In this document: piece after piece, positions 1 to 10,684 of the stretch
Numbering within the stretch: position 1 is the stretch's first letter
Layout of the letters: every line of letters starts with the position of its first letter
Assembly: GCA_032768795.1 (NCBI GenBank)
Contig: CP136493.1
Coordinates: forward strand, 1,054,001 to 1,118,000
Direction of reading: 5' to 3'
DNA from: Tremella fuciformis
Taxonomy: Eukaryota; Basidiomycota; Tremellomycetes; Tremellales; Tremellaceae
Length of the DNA: 64,000 bases
Translations under genes and position numbers: made by a program
Notes under the pieces: generated by a model
Databases searched by the model: none
Told to the model about the DNA's origin: nothing
Seen by the model: the letters and a program-made list of their open reading frames with translations, nothing else

Positions 1-1130
1 GGTCTCTGTCCCTCTTTCCGAGTGAACCATTCTTTGAACCGTTATGGCTCCCGATACCCCTTCCCTTGTCCCAGGCTCGGTCACCCTCGCGCTTTTGAGG
101 CTCATCGCGGTGTCTGGCAGATTGGAAGTTGATACTGCTTCGCTTGCCCGTCTCCTGACTTCGCTTCACTGCATCCTCTTTCGCTTTCTGCTGAGCGGAC
201 AACGCTGTCGGACCGTAGAGCGGTATGCTGTCCTCAAGACCCGTTCTCGTGAGCCAACCCCCAGAGGGAAAAGCGGATGCTCTTTCATCAATGTCAACAA
301 ACTCGACCTGTCCATCAGCAACTGTTCAGGGTACCTCTCAAGCTTAAGAACGGCTTACGAGCTTGGCGTATATGTGTGGGTTGGCGAAGGCCGAGCTGCC
401 CAGTAGTGTCGAATTGATGTGCTGTCCTTTTTCGTACTTGAGGCGCAGAAAGTTCTCCACTTTTGCCTGGTCATGAGCATGACTGTGCCCAGCTACATGA
501 ACGTCACTGACCTGCAACCCAGGGGAACACTCTGCGGGGTCTACTGGGGGTGGGATGCCCCAGTCCTCGACTCCAACTATATCTGGTGGACGTGTGACGC
601 GCCGAAAGATCTCCTCTTCGCTCAATCCCTCAAAAGTGGCTTTGGGAAGTCCACCGCCGGGCTCGTCCGCAAGCTCAGACACGGCTAGGTCTGACTGAGC
701 CGTATGGGTGAGGTTCTCGGGAAGGTCTTCAACTACGACATCGGCATGCGTTCCTGTTTCGCGCTCTTTGCCTTTTGCTGTGGACCTCGGTCGTGGTGGC
801 GCTAATGATGAGCGCTTGTTCAGCAGTGTGTAGGAGGGGAGACCTCACAAGCTGAGCCATCATTTCGCTGCCGCTAGATTCGCGAGAAGCCAGAGAATGA
901 GGTATTCAGGCCATGTGTTACGCCATGAAGCGAATCAAGCAGAGGAAAGGAGGGGCACGGCGTGATTTTGCGTCCCCGGTACTGGAGGGGGACTTACGGA
1001 TGGGCCAGCCTCGCGAGAAGGGTCCCTCCTACGAGAGGAGGATGGCGGCGAAGGCGAATCGTCCGCGTAGTGGGCGAGGCCTATAGCATGAGTGTGCGCG
1101 TGGGCAATCGTATGCCTACCCACCCTGCAT
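1..1130 (-). CDS. SAP30BP/HCNGP-like nuclear protein (partial, C-terminus off the left edge)
   Basis: Members of this family (human SAP30BP, fungal HCNGP-like) are small nuclear proteins linked to transcription and splicing. Exon 1 is only ATGCAGG (1130-1124), followed by a 43-nt intron (1123-1081). Exon 2 then gives MQGLAHYADDSP, the typical family start. The donor of the next intron is GTAAGT near 986; the exons between about 985 and 815 are not resolved. The main exon (about 815-352) ends with the family motif KVENFLRLKYEKGQHIN...NPHIYAKLV. After an intron whose donor is GTAAGC near 352, the reading continues VEFVDIDERASAFPSGGWL to the left edge. The 5' end lies 55 bp from the Helitron terminus at 1186, so its original promoter has been displaced. 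Family assignment is fairly sure; the middle exon structure is not. Confidence 0.75.
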
Positions 1131-1185
1131 TGTCTTCTATTCGTGCGCTCGAGTCTGACTGAAGACGTGCAGAACGTTTCGTAGA

Positions 1186-1216
1186 CTAGGTAAATCGGCG
1201 GTGGCGCGTCGCCGAT
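1186..1216 (-). other. Helitron 3' terminal hairpin and CTAG end
   Basis: The stem-loop with 7 perfect base pairs ends 8 nt before the element end. The terminal CTAG fits the CTRR rule and the flanking nucleotide fits A|T insertion. This is the expected rolling-circle termination signal. Confidence 0.8.
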
Positions 1217-1281
1217 GGGGCGTAGCTCTGACTCCGGAAAATTTTGGACTTTTCATCTCTCATCTGTACATCTACATCAGA

Positions 1282-1817
1282 ATGGCTTTCCAGTCAGCTT
1301 TGTTCAAAAAAGCACTCAGGCAGCACCAGAGAGAGCAAAAAAAGCGACATCCCAACCCTCATGATGAGCACAAGCATTCCTGCTCTCAACAAAGCCGCCC
1401 ACAGCCAGTCAGACACTCTCCCTATCACCCACCCCAGCAACAATCCTACCTGCCTCCTGGGTCAGGCAAAGTCAATGGAGAGAAGAAGCCATGGGTGCCC
1501 AAAAGACCTGTTGTGAAGTCCTTGTGAGTCAGGCTCTCTCTTGGCATGACACAAAGCTGACTTGTAGCTTCAATGGTCCAGTCACCAATCCCCAGACCTT
1601 CAGATTGCCCTTGTGGAAAAGTAGGATGCTGGATTGGCTGAGGAAGATGAGAACACTCAGAGGAGGAGAAAGCCCACCTGGAACTCCTCTCTTCACTCCT
1701 CCCCCCACCCCTGAGCCTCCTACCTGGTCAGATCCCCCAACTCCTGCTGCTGATGATCCTGTGTGGGATGATTACAGACAGGAGATGGAGGCAGATAGAG
1801 GTAGTGTTAGTAGCTAG
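1282..1817 (+). CDS. Small two-exon gene near the Helitron 3' end, unknown function
   Basis: ATG 1282 opens a frame (MAFQSALFKK...) ending at a donor at 1524. A 44-nt intron (1524-1567, GTGAGT...CTGACTTGTAG) joins in phase to 1568-1817, giving 163 residues. The first half is rich in Lys, Gln and His; the second has repeated PPTP/PPP elements and an acidic end (WDDYRQEMEADRG). An upstream in-frame ATG exists at 1201, but it lies in the terminal hairpin. The gene converges on the Rep-helicase gene and lies inside the element next to its terminus. No domain was recognised. It may be an accessory Helitron gene or captured host sequence; the clean intron argues that it is or was expressed. Confidence 0.55.
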
Positions 1818-1948
1818 AGAGAGCACAATGACATGCATACACCCCATGAACTTGAGATTCAGCTGATGCATCAAACACTCAGAGTCATGCTTGATCAACT
1901 TTTATTCAGTCTACCTATGCATTGTCATTCATCTTTTTCTCTATACAT

Positions 1949-4900
1949 TTATTCTGTCATCTGAAGCATCTGACGTCTAGACGCATCCCTTGCTGCCAAT
2001 ACACGTCCTGATACTCCCCCCCTTCTACTCTCTGTGTTCAAGCTGTTCAATCTTGCCCAATCAAAGCCTGGCTTGAAAGCAAGGCCCTCCAGAGATCTTG
2101 CTCTTGAGATTGCCACAAATGTCAATCCCGTTGAGAAGTCGGCTGAACCAAGATCAATCACTGCCTTGTCCAGCGTCATACCCTGTGATTTGTGTATGGT
2201 GATAGCAAATGCAAGCTGCAGTGGCAGCTGGCGTCGAGAGCACCGCTGCCCGTTTGTTGTCTCCCATCTGGCTGTATGGGGCACAATGGGAACCAGTGGT
2301 ATGTTGTCTGTGGTGTGCCAGGGTGTTGGTCCAGTGTAGGATGGGAAGGCGACCATGACCACAGAAGGAACAGATTGATGAGGAGGCTCAGATGGTGAGA
2401 GCCCAATCTGATATACTGTGCCCCTGGTGCCATTGACCAATCCCTGCTCGATCCAGAGGTTGCGAGAAAGCATGACTTGAGCACCAATCATGAGGAAGAC
2501 AGCAGGAGCAAGCCCCTGTGCCTGTTCCTCTGAAGCCTGGGCTGCTCCTACCCCTGTGTGCTGAGCCAGAGAGCGCAGTACAGGCTGTCCAGAGCGAGCC
2601 AAAGTGTGTAGGTTGATCTCGGAGACACTCTGCTTTGTTGCACAAAGACATACAGCATCTTGAAAGGCCTGCTGAGATGCCGGGGAAAGGTTCCCCCAGA
2701 AGCGAGAGGACAGAAGGGTGTAGTCCTCCTGTTGAGGTGTCCCGGTGTGCAGGCGAGCAAGGGTTGCTTTGAAGGCAGTGGTGGTAGGGTCGGAGCCTTC
2801 CTGCCTCATAACAGCATCAAGCTGAACGCTCTCAGTGAAAGCAAGGTAGATATCTCGGCCAATGTTGCTGAGCCTGCCTAGATAGGAGGTTTTTGTCGAG
2901 CGTGCAGTGTTGTACAGTGGAGTGTCTCCCACAGGGGGCAGTTGACCAAAGTCGCCAATGAGCAGGACAGACAGACCGGCAAAGGGCAAGTACGCTGTCG
3001 ACGGAAAGATTTGACCAAGAGCAAGGTTGATTCTCCCCAAGGCCGCCCTTCCAACCATGCTTTTCTCATCAATGATGAGGTATCGTGTCCCATGCCACTC
3101 TTCCTGGAGGCTGGCAAGCTTTCCCTCTCCAAGCTTGTCATGACTTTCCTCTATTGAGCCTCCAAGACCAAGGGCAGCATGGTATGTTGAACCAGCAATG
3201 TTGAATGCCGCCACACCCGTGGGGGCAAGCCGGCGGACAATGGGATTTGTGCTGAAGTCGAGATTGTTGTGCTGCCCAGATTGGAGCCCTTGAAGAGCTT
3301 GGGATATGGCGTCAATGAGGAAGGATTTGCCTGTTCCTGCTGTCCCATCGATGTTGAGGAGTATTTGAGGGACTGACTCTCCAGAGAGCAGACGGTTGGC
3401 ATGGCGCAAGACCTTGTCAAAGATGAGGCGCTGTGTGGTGTTGAGTAGTTGGGGATCGACAGTGTTGCGAGCTACAGAAGGCTGAGACTGCTTGGTCAGC
3501 TCACAGTATGCAGTGGATTGTAGGCCACTGCTCACCTTCTTGCGTTCGGTTTCTAAGTAGCTTGCCCTCTCTCCTATACCATCTGATCCCCACTCCCTCC
3601 CCACTGCTTCCCAATCGTGGGAAGTATCAATATCACGTGCTCCAAGCAGTGGCCCATTCCACCCATCTTCATCAAACTGAGGGCCCATTCCAGCCAGAAC
3701 TTGCCAGTCATCAAGCTCGTGGTCATTGACTTCTTCACCCTCAGAAAACTCTGAGTCACTGTCGTTTTCATTGTCACCCTGTTGTTGACGGATGGGTCGC
3801 TTGGGCAATGTGTCTTGGTGCCCCTCTGGGTGGTCCTCAGTACAGCGAGAAAAAGCTTCTGTCCAGGATTCGTCATCAAGCTTGAGCTCTGAAGGGTGTC
3901 GATGAGGATGGTGGAGTAGTAACTTTGCCCGGCACCAGTTTTGGTGATCCTCAGACTGAGGGTCTGATGGATAATACAGCGGCCAGAGAATGATGATCTT
4001 TGGGTGCTTCCTTCGAGTGGCGTTGCGACCTTGTTTCCGGTAGAATTGAAACCATTCGTACAGGCTGATGCCCTCATGCTCTGGCTGGCGTGCCAAGTAG
4101 GCATCGTGCCAGTCTTGCTCCTCCACACCTTGGTCCAGTCCCTCATCTTCCTGCCTCTGCCTCAGGCGTCTCTGTCTCTTTTCCAGTATGCAGAGTGTGC
4201 CAAACTCTCGTGATGCAGACATCATATGTCGACCAAAGAGCTGATGACAGACTTCCTGAGCACTGTAATCCCTCTCGGTGACAATGCGGCTGAGCATCTT
4301 CTGGAAGACAATTCGTGAAGATGTTTCTTGCTCCAGGCGGGTTGAGATAGCCTGCATTATCTCGCCAAAGTTGTTGGATGGTTTTTCGCATTTTGAAGCA
4401 TACTTGGAGATGTAGGAGGCAACTGCACGGGGATCTGTGCATGGACTGATGTCGGAGTTGGCTCGCCATCCCAGTGCAGTGACTGCATTGTAACTGTTGA
4501 GGTGGGTGTCGTTGCGTGGTGTGATGAGTTGCTTGTTTCTGTTGGGATTGACAACCAGTCGGAGTTCTGTCTCCAGCTCCTTGGGGAACTTGAAGCGACA
4601 GACAAGCGGACTGTTGGGAGGAGATCCTTTTGGGCGGCGAAGACAATAGGCAGTGCACCTCGTGTGCCTCTGGACACGGTTGAGCATCTGTGCCAGATCT
4701 TTGAAGCGAAAGATGATTTCGTCGCTACTGTGGGCAGAGGGGTGCTTTGGATGAGGCGGAATGTCCTCTCCAGGATTGATGGTTGACACTCTGGTGGACC
4801 AGAAGTCAAGGAATTCCTGGACACTGTCCGGATTGTTGATATCAAGGGTGTCTGGGGATGGCGCCCCCTTGAGCCAAACCAGTCCATGGACATGGCTGGA

Positions 4901-7370
4901 GCCTCGATTTTGCCATTCAAAGCGATACCACCAGTCCTCTATTCCAAGCAGGGGTTTGAGGACCTTGGCCAAGAACAGCTCAAATCTTCGATAGAACCAG
5001 CAAGCTGCAATTGCTGGGTTCTCATTGACGTTCTTGGCATTGATGCGTTGTCGATCAGGTTCGCTCATAGTTGGTAGCGCTTGGTCCGGCATGTGGACGT
5101 GGAGATCTGGCCACTGAAGATCCGCAGCTGAGAATGTGATGAAAGCATGTGGAGTGCCCAGTTGACGGATCATTGCAGCAAGATTGCGACTCTGCTGTGC
5201 CCAGTAGGGTGGTGTTCCGGTTAAGGTGGCTGCTGATCGTCGCACTCGAGATGCCAGCTGCTTGGCTGGGTCGGACACCATGGCAGCAATGTCTGCAGCA
5301 GAGAGGGCTCGGTCCTCTTCATTCCGGCTGACATAGAAGCAGGAGAGCCGTTTTGCTCGCCACCTCATGATGCAGTTGAAGGCATAATAGCTGACTGTCA
5401 GCTTGGCTTAATGCTGAGAGATGCACTCACCGGAATCGAGGGTGTTTTGCAAACCTTCCATCCTGATAGTAGAGCAGGTGACGGAAGTAGTCTGAATCAC
5501 GTATTGTGGTAGGCCGTTGTTGATGCAGATCCCCCTGGCCGGTGGGGAAGAGGAAGGGGAAGGCCTTGGTGAGGAATGGGTTGCTGATGTCGTGCTCATT
5601 GATTGGAGTGGAATGCAGCACAGGTCCAGTGAGGAGCAGGGGTGCTGGTGGTCCTCCATCCACCACCTGTTCCAGTGCTTCCCGGATCTCCTCCACAATA
5701 TTGTTGCCTTCTCCAAGGTTTGGTATAGCCAGCTCTGGCAAGCTTGTCTCCTCTGCTGACTCCTGCTCAACTGGCCCAGTGTCAGGCTCAGGTGCGCTGT
5801 ACTGCACCTCCTCCAAGTTGACAGACCGCAGCTGATGGAAGACAGAACCGTTTTCAGGAAGGGAATTGATTGCTTCCCAGTTGATCTCGACATTCTGAAA
5901 GGCTGGATGGAAGTGTTGTAGTGCTTGCAGGTTTGCGAGAATGCGTGACCGCTGGACTTGGAACTCTGGTCGGCGTGCAAAATCCTCTGAGGGATTGGCA
6001 GCGTTGGCGGGGGCTTGGGCATTTGTCGGCTTGATGATGAGAACATCAAGGTCGGTGACGGTGAGGGGAAGTCGAGAGAGGAATCTGCCACTGTCATGGG
6101 CATAGAGACAGGTGTGGCCTCCGTATTTGGTTTGTCCACCACCAACGCGCCATGTTTGAAGCAGCACATGGTAGGGAGAGAGGAGCATCTCTTCCACCTG
6201 TGAGGGCAAGTCAGGGACTGCTCTGCCAGCTGCACGGCACAGTTCCTGCAGAGAAGGACCTGTGAAGTCAGTCATGAGAAGCACATACAATCCTGGACAC
6301 TGACCTGGATCCATACAGTTGGCAGATGTCCATTTCTCCCCATCAATTTGACAACGTGAACATTTACCCTGTTGGACCTTGAGTCCAAACCATTTCTCAT
6401 TGCAGTTCTCGCAAGTCTCCATCGTCTCAGCTGCCATTGCTGAGTGGAAGTCCCCAATACACCCAATGGCAGCTTCAGAGAGGCAGATGTCGTCAAGATC
6501 GTTGGGTGTTGCAGGAATGGGCAGGAAGGCATTGCCCAGCATGTCGACTGAGAGGGATGACTGAGTTGACTGTTGTCGACGATGATAGGCTGCTCTGGAG
6601 GATTCGCGACAGGTGCTGCAAGTCTTGAAGCGGCGAGAGGCTGTCCCTGCTTGGAGAAACTCGGAATGTTCTTTCCAGGTCTTGCACTTGAAGCAGCGTG
6701 ACTGTCCAGCATGGCGATCCAGGCGTGGTGGTGGGGCTGGTGGCTGTTCTGTGACTCGGTGTGCAGCACCTTGAGGCGGGCTGGGCGGAGTGGCGTAGGG
6801 CAGTTGAGGTGCACGTCTGGTTCGTGTGGGGCGGCCAAGCTCTACAGGATGTAGATCCTGGTTGCGACGTGGTGTTGGTGAGGTGACCTCATGGCGCGGG
6901 CGTGGAAGACCTCTCTGTGTACCAGGCGTAGGCTGAGAGCCTGGGGTGACTGGTGGCAATGGCCGGGTTGTGCGAGTGGGTGTGCCTGGCGCTGATTGGG
7001 AGTGATGCTGCTCCAAGCAAGATTGGCATGTGTTGCGTGGGCGACCTCGATTGTCTCGAAATCGAGGAGTGGCAAAGGTGAAGCCACATTTGATGCACTC
7101 AGCATGACCATGCCGTGACCGGGGTGTTGCAAGTGGGACTGGCGGTTGTTTGCGACAGAAGGAGCATGTTTTGAAGAAGTCGCTGCTGCCCCGCCCTGAA
7201 GAAGCCTTCCGAAAGTGATCACCATTGAGAGTTGTGTGCTGACCCAAACAGCGTTGGCCTCGAGAGCAGTGCATTGCTGCAATATCTGGGACTTTCTGCA
7301 TCAGTATGTGCATGCATCGCTTGAAGGCAAAGCTCACATTGATGTTATGGACAAGCCAACACTTGATCAT
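1949..7370 (-). CDS. Helitron Rep-helicase transposase
   Basis: This is the replication-initiator/helicase protein that mobilises Helitrons. Two open segments (7370-5431 and 5390-1949) are joined by a 40-nt intron (5430-5391, GTGAGT...CTGACAGTCAG) that splices in phase within the conserved HPRFRYYAFN region, giving about 1790 residues. The N-terminus has several Cys pairs (for example CSFC...CIKC and CFKC...CSTC), then a helitron-type N-terminal domain (CENCNEKW... to [12 protein letters not shown]). The Rep endonuclease has a HUH-type SSHVHGLVW and the tyrosine motif [10 protein letters not shown]. The Pif1-like helicase has Walker A GTAGTGKS, Walker [20 protein letters not shown], and C-terminal [11 protein letters not shown] and [12 protein letters not shown]. 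No frameshift or stop is seen, so it may be active. The exact start is uncertain; MHCSRGQ downstream or an upstream exon are alternatives. Confidence 0.9.
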
Positions 7371-7969
7371 GCATCAACTTGCAAGAAGTTCAGCTGTACT
7401 CATCAGCCCATGCATGCATGACAGAAGAATGGGCGACTTACAGTGGGTCCAAAGTTAGGCATGCAATAGGAAGTGAGAAGATTAGGTGTGCAAGGCAAGC
7501 CAGGCAGCCTGAAATCTCTAAGTGCTCCGGAATTTCTTTATTTGATCCCCCCACATAAACAGTCAAACTGCCAGGGCTTCGCCAGATTTGAGTAGAGAGG
7601 GGGATGAGGATGAAAATTCAAAGTCCCCTCCACCCTTATACCCAGCCTGCCGGAAAATTTTTATTTGGCCCCCCCACTTACCGTTTTCGTTCCAGGGACA
7701 CCCGCAGAATTCAGCACCGTAAGAGCTACGCTGACAAGTAACACGGACCGGAGATGCGGTTAACTCCGCCGAAGACCACGTGTACGGCGTCGAGATCGTC
7801 CCATCGGCGTTTTCTTTTCTCTCAACGCACACTTCTCTTTTCATGATGGACATTGAATGAACTTCTATGGCTTGTTCGACTGCAAGATGCATCAACTGTG
7901 CTCACCTTGCCAAGTGACACTCATCATCTCCCCCCAAACCTCGCATGATCATTGTGCTGCTGAATCAAT
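7371..7969. other. Region between Rep-helicase and alpha-kinase genes; degenerate direct repeat
   Basis: This divergent intergenic region probably holds both promoters. Two similar A/T-then-C-run segments occur at about 7538-7560 (CCGGAATTTC...GATCCCCCCAC) and 7651-7678 (CCGGAAAATT...GGCCCCCCCAC). A GTAAGT donor on the minus strand at about 7680, after an open frame from about 7895, and another at about 7440, hint at non-coding or short upstream exons of the Rep-helicase gene. No Helitron 5' end could be fixed here. Confidence 0.4.
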
Positions 7970-10522
7970 ATGACCAAGTGCAGCTCGTGCAATTGTGATC
8001 GTCCTGCCATGCCCGCCAACAGTGATGTCTGCGGGCTTTGCAAAGCAATGGCCATGGCAATGGACAAGCCTCAGATGCTGCCAATGGTGACGGGTGTGAG
8101 CAATCTCTTCCAGCTTTATGCAAAAGGCTGACTTTAGCTGCGTGCTCGCTGCTGTCAACAGTGCGGGGCTTTCGGCCTTGCAGACATAGATGGCACATCA
8201 ACCGATCTTTGGACATGCCCGGCGTGCAAAGCTCCTGGTATGTTGGCACTGGGCAGCAAAAGCTTCACAGCATCAATTCATCAACAGATGTTTCCGCGCA
8301 TCCCAAATCTTTGGATGCCATTGCAGAGGATCGTCAATCAAATGCAGCTTCTCGACAAACCTTCAATGCCCTCACTTCCAAGCAGATCATCAGCAGTCGT
8401 GCAACTCGCAAATCTGGCATGGATCAGGGTGTTCCCCATCATCCGGCTGTGAAAATCAGTGTCTTTGTAGCTGGTAAGTTGTGTGTGGCAATGTTTCCTG
8501 CAAAGCCTGATGCATCAGACTCTTCTAAGAAGCCTCGACCTTGGAATTACCAGGTGCCCGACCTTCACCCAGATTGGAACATGCTCGTGAGGGAGATGCT
8601 GCTGGCTGCATGGGAGAAAGTGGTTCTCTGTTGGAATGGGCCCGGTCAGGGCTTTGCGACATATGGGTTTGACCTAGTCTAGTCAGTGTTTCCTCTCCTG
8701 CGAAGGAATCAAGGTGGTAACATGCAAGCGAATTGGCATCAAAGGCTTTGCACGACAAAGCTGGCAAGCCTGCCATCCTTGACAATGACTTTGAGGAGGG
8801 TGAACTGCTGCTTGCAACATTCTTTCGCAAACGCTTCAAGCCAAAAGAAGGCTTTTACGGAAAACCCTTGGACGTTGCACATGGATATATCCACCTCATA
8901 TTCACAGTTCGGCCCACTGTTCTTACACGGGTTCGTAATGTTGGCAGATGGCTTATTTGTAAGCTGACCAGCAGAAGCGAGGCCATAGTCCTGACTCTTC
9001 TGTCGAGGATCTCACACCAATCAAGTTGGTAAAGGGGACCAAAAGCATGTCCGTGTCAACACGTGCCTCCCAAACTGTCAATGAGCTTCTTCCGTCATAC
9101 ATCACCAGTAGTAAGTCAGGAGGTTTGGGCAGACAACATGCTGATCAGCTTAGCACTTCCCCCCTCGCAAAGCCTCTTTCAAAGCATGTTCATTCCTTCA
9201 ACTTCTCGCGCTCGGAACAGCGGCGGACAAAATGGCCCAACTACCCCCAGTGGCTTTGAGAAGGTTCACATCCGACGCATCTATCCGCGCTTTGTAGAGG
9301 AGGAGGACAACATTGTCAGAGTTGGGCATGATATTGTGGAGGAAGCTTTTGTTGAGAAGGAGCATTTTGGGGAGGGTATGTTCAGGCTGGCGTACAAGGT
9401 AAGTCGTTGTGACAGAATGACAGTGTCTGACAATTCTTCAGATGCGACTGGCCAGCAATTCACAGACTCATTGGGTGGCTAAACGCTATTTCACTATGCA
9501 AGCCACGCTCCAGGCTCCATTTTCGGTCACAAATCCTAAAGCTCCACTCGACGAGGACCAGCAGCTCCATCTCAACTGGCTTGATGTGACCCATGGTGTC
9601 TATCTTGCTCGGTCCCTTGACGAGTTCCTGGGGGGCCTGAAGAGGAAGAAGAATGCTCGCACTGCACACAGTGAGCCGTACTATTGCAGCAGCAAGGCGA
9701 CTCATAGGCCAGGCTTTGGGATCACCCCATGTTTCATTGCCATGGAGTGCTCTCGAGAGGATAGCCTGCCCCTAAGGAGCTGGTTGATTGAGCCCGACCT
9801 TTCCATTGCCCCTTCTGGACACCATGTCCGCGAACAGAAATTCTTTGGATCCTTCTATGAAGGCATCCAACGCCAGACCACACAGCCGGCTCATGAGGAG
9901 TACGTGCCAATGGTGCTTCAGCAAGAGATACATGCATGGCTGCATTATCATTTCGAGAAGGCGACAAATGGAGAATGTGTTCCAGCAGATGTACAAGGTA
10001 TGTCCGGTAACTCTTCAGTTGCTATGCTAATATCAGGCTTTGTGTATTGGCCCAATGAAGCAGCCAGGTCTCGCAACATAGGGAAGGCAACAAACACCTA
10101 TCAAGTCAGGCTTTTTGATCTGATGGCCCACTCGTTCGTTGTCATCATAAAGCACCCATCAGCAAGTAACTAATCAGACGTTTAGCTTTGCTCGGACTCT
10201 TGGCCCAGGTGATGCAGGTAATCCTGGGGTGCAGGCATTTCTTTACGGGCACAAGTGCAATCCCGTCTGCAAGGAGGCCAAGCTCAAACCTTTCACCAAC
10301 CCATCTGAGCTCCTTTATGAGTATGTGTGTGATCCAGCAGACATTCCATTCTGGCGACGAGAGGAAGGAGAAGCAGAATTGTGGCAGAGCAACCCGGAGA
10401 TCAGTGAGGACTGGCGAAAAACAGGTCAGTGTGTGTATGACCATATCCCCATTGGGCCAAGACCACCTTCGGCTTTGATTTGTGAGGTACTGGATCTGAA
10501 CGAGCCGTTTGGGCTGAAATGA
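7970..10522 (+). CDS. Alpha-kinase family protein with N-terminal zinc-binding cysteines
   Basis: Atypical Ser/Thr kinase of the alpha-kinase (eEF2K/MHCK) family. Exon 1 (ATG 7970) has CSSCNC...CGLC. After a 42-nt intron a second cluster follows, CCQCGAF-like then CPAC, together resembling zinc ribbons. Further exons run in phase to about 8680. The 8680-8740 join is unclear, possibly a frameshift. The kinase part has a GEGMFRLAYK glycine-loop-like segment, a 45-nt intron (about 9398-9441), and HWVAKRYF with the presumed ATP-binding Lys. Later come HYHFEKATNGECVPADVQG (intron after it) and LFDLMAHS joined by an intron to FARTLGPGDAGNPGVQAF. The final zinc-type motif is GHKCNPVCKEAKL. The family has multiplied in mushroom-forming fungi. 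Here the gene lies within the mobile block, so it may be transposon cargo. Confidence 0.72.
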
Positions 10523-10684
10523 CACATCTATGCATGTCTTCTATGCTGAGCGCGTCCTGCCCAGGCATGGTGGTTGTTTGGCAGAGTTGACGTAACATCT
10601 ACGTTATGCACTGACCCTGAATGTGCAACTAGCACGGAGGGTCCCATTGATCATTTCGTTCCACCTATCTCATATCCCACAAAC

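Larger units (their letters stand above)
1186..7370 (-). mobile_element. Helitron rolling-circle transposon (minimum extent; 5' end not resolved)
   Basis: The element reads on the minus strand. Its 3' terminus is at 1186: on the minus strand a 7-bp stem (ATCGGCG/CGCCGAT, 9-nt loop, plus-strand 1194-1216) is followed by TTAC and the terminal CTAG (1189-1186). The next flanking base is T, as expected for insertion between A and T. No terminal inverted repeats or target duplication are expected in this class. The Rep-helicase gene occupies 1949-7370. The 5' end (A|TC on the minus strand) could be just beyond 7.4 kb, or as far as about 13.4 kb where host-type GC-rich sequence resumes. If the latter, the alpha-kinase, integrase and dioxygenase genes would be cargo. 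Confidence 0.85.

Noticed and set aside
44..688. Plus-strand open frames opposite the HCNGP-like gene
   Set aside because: They are the reverse side of a conserved coding region and show no protein family features.
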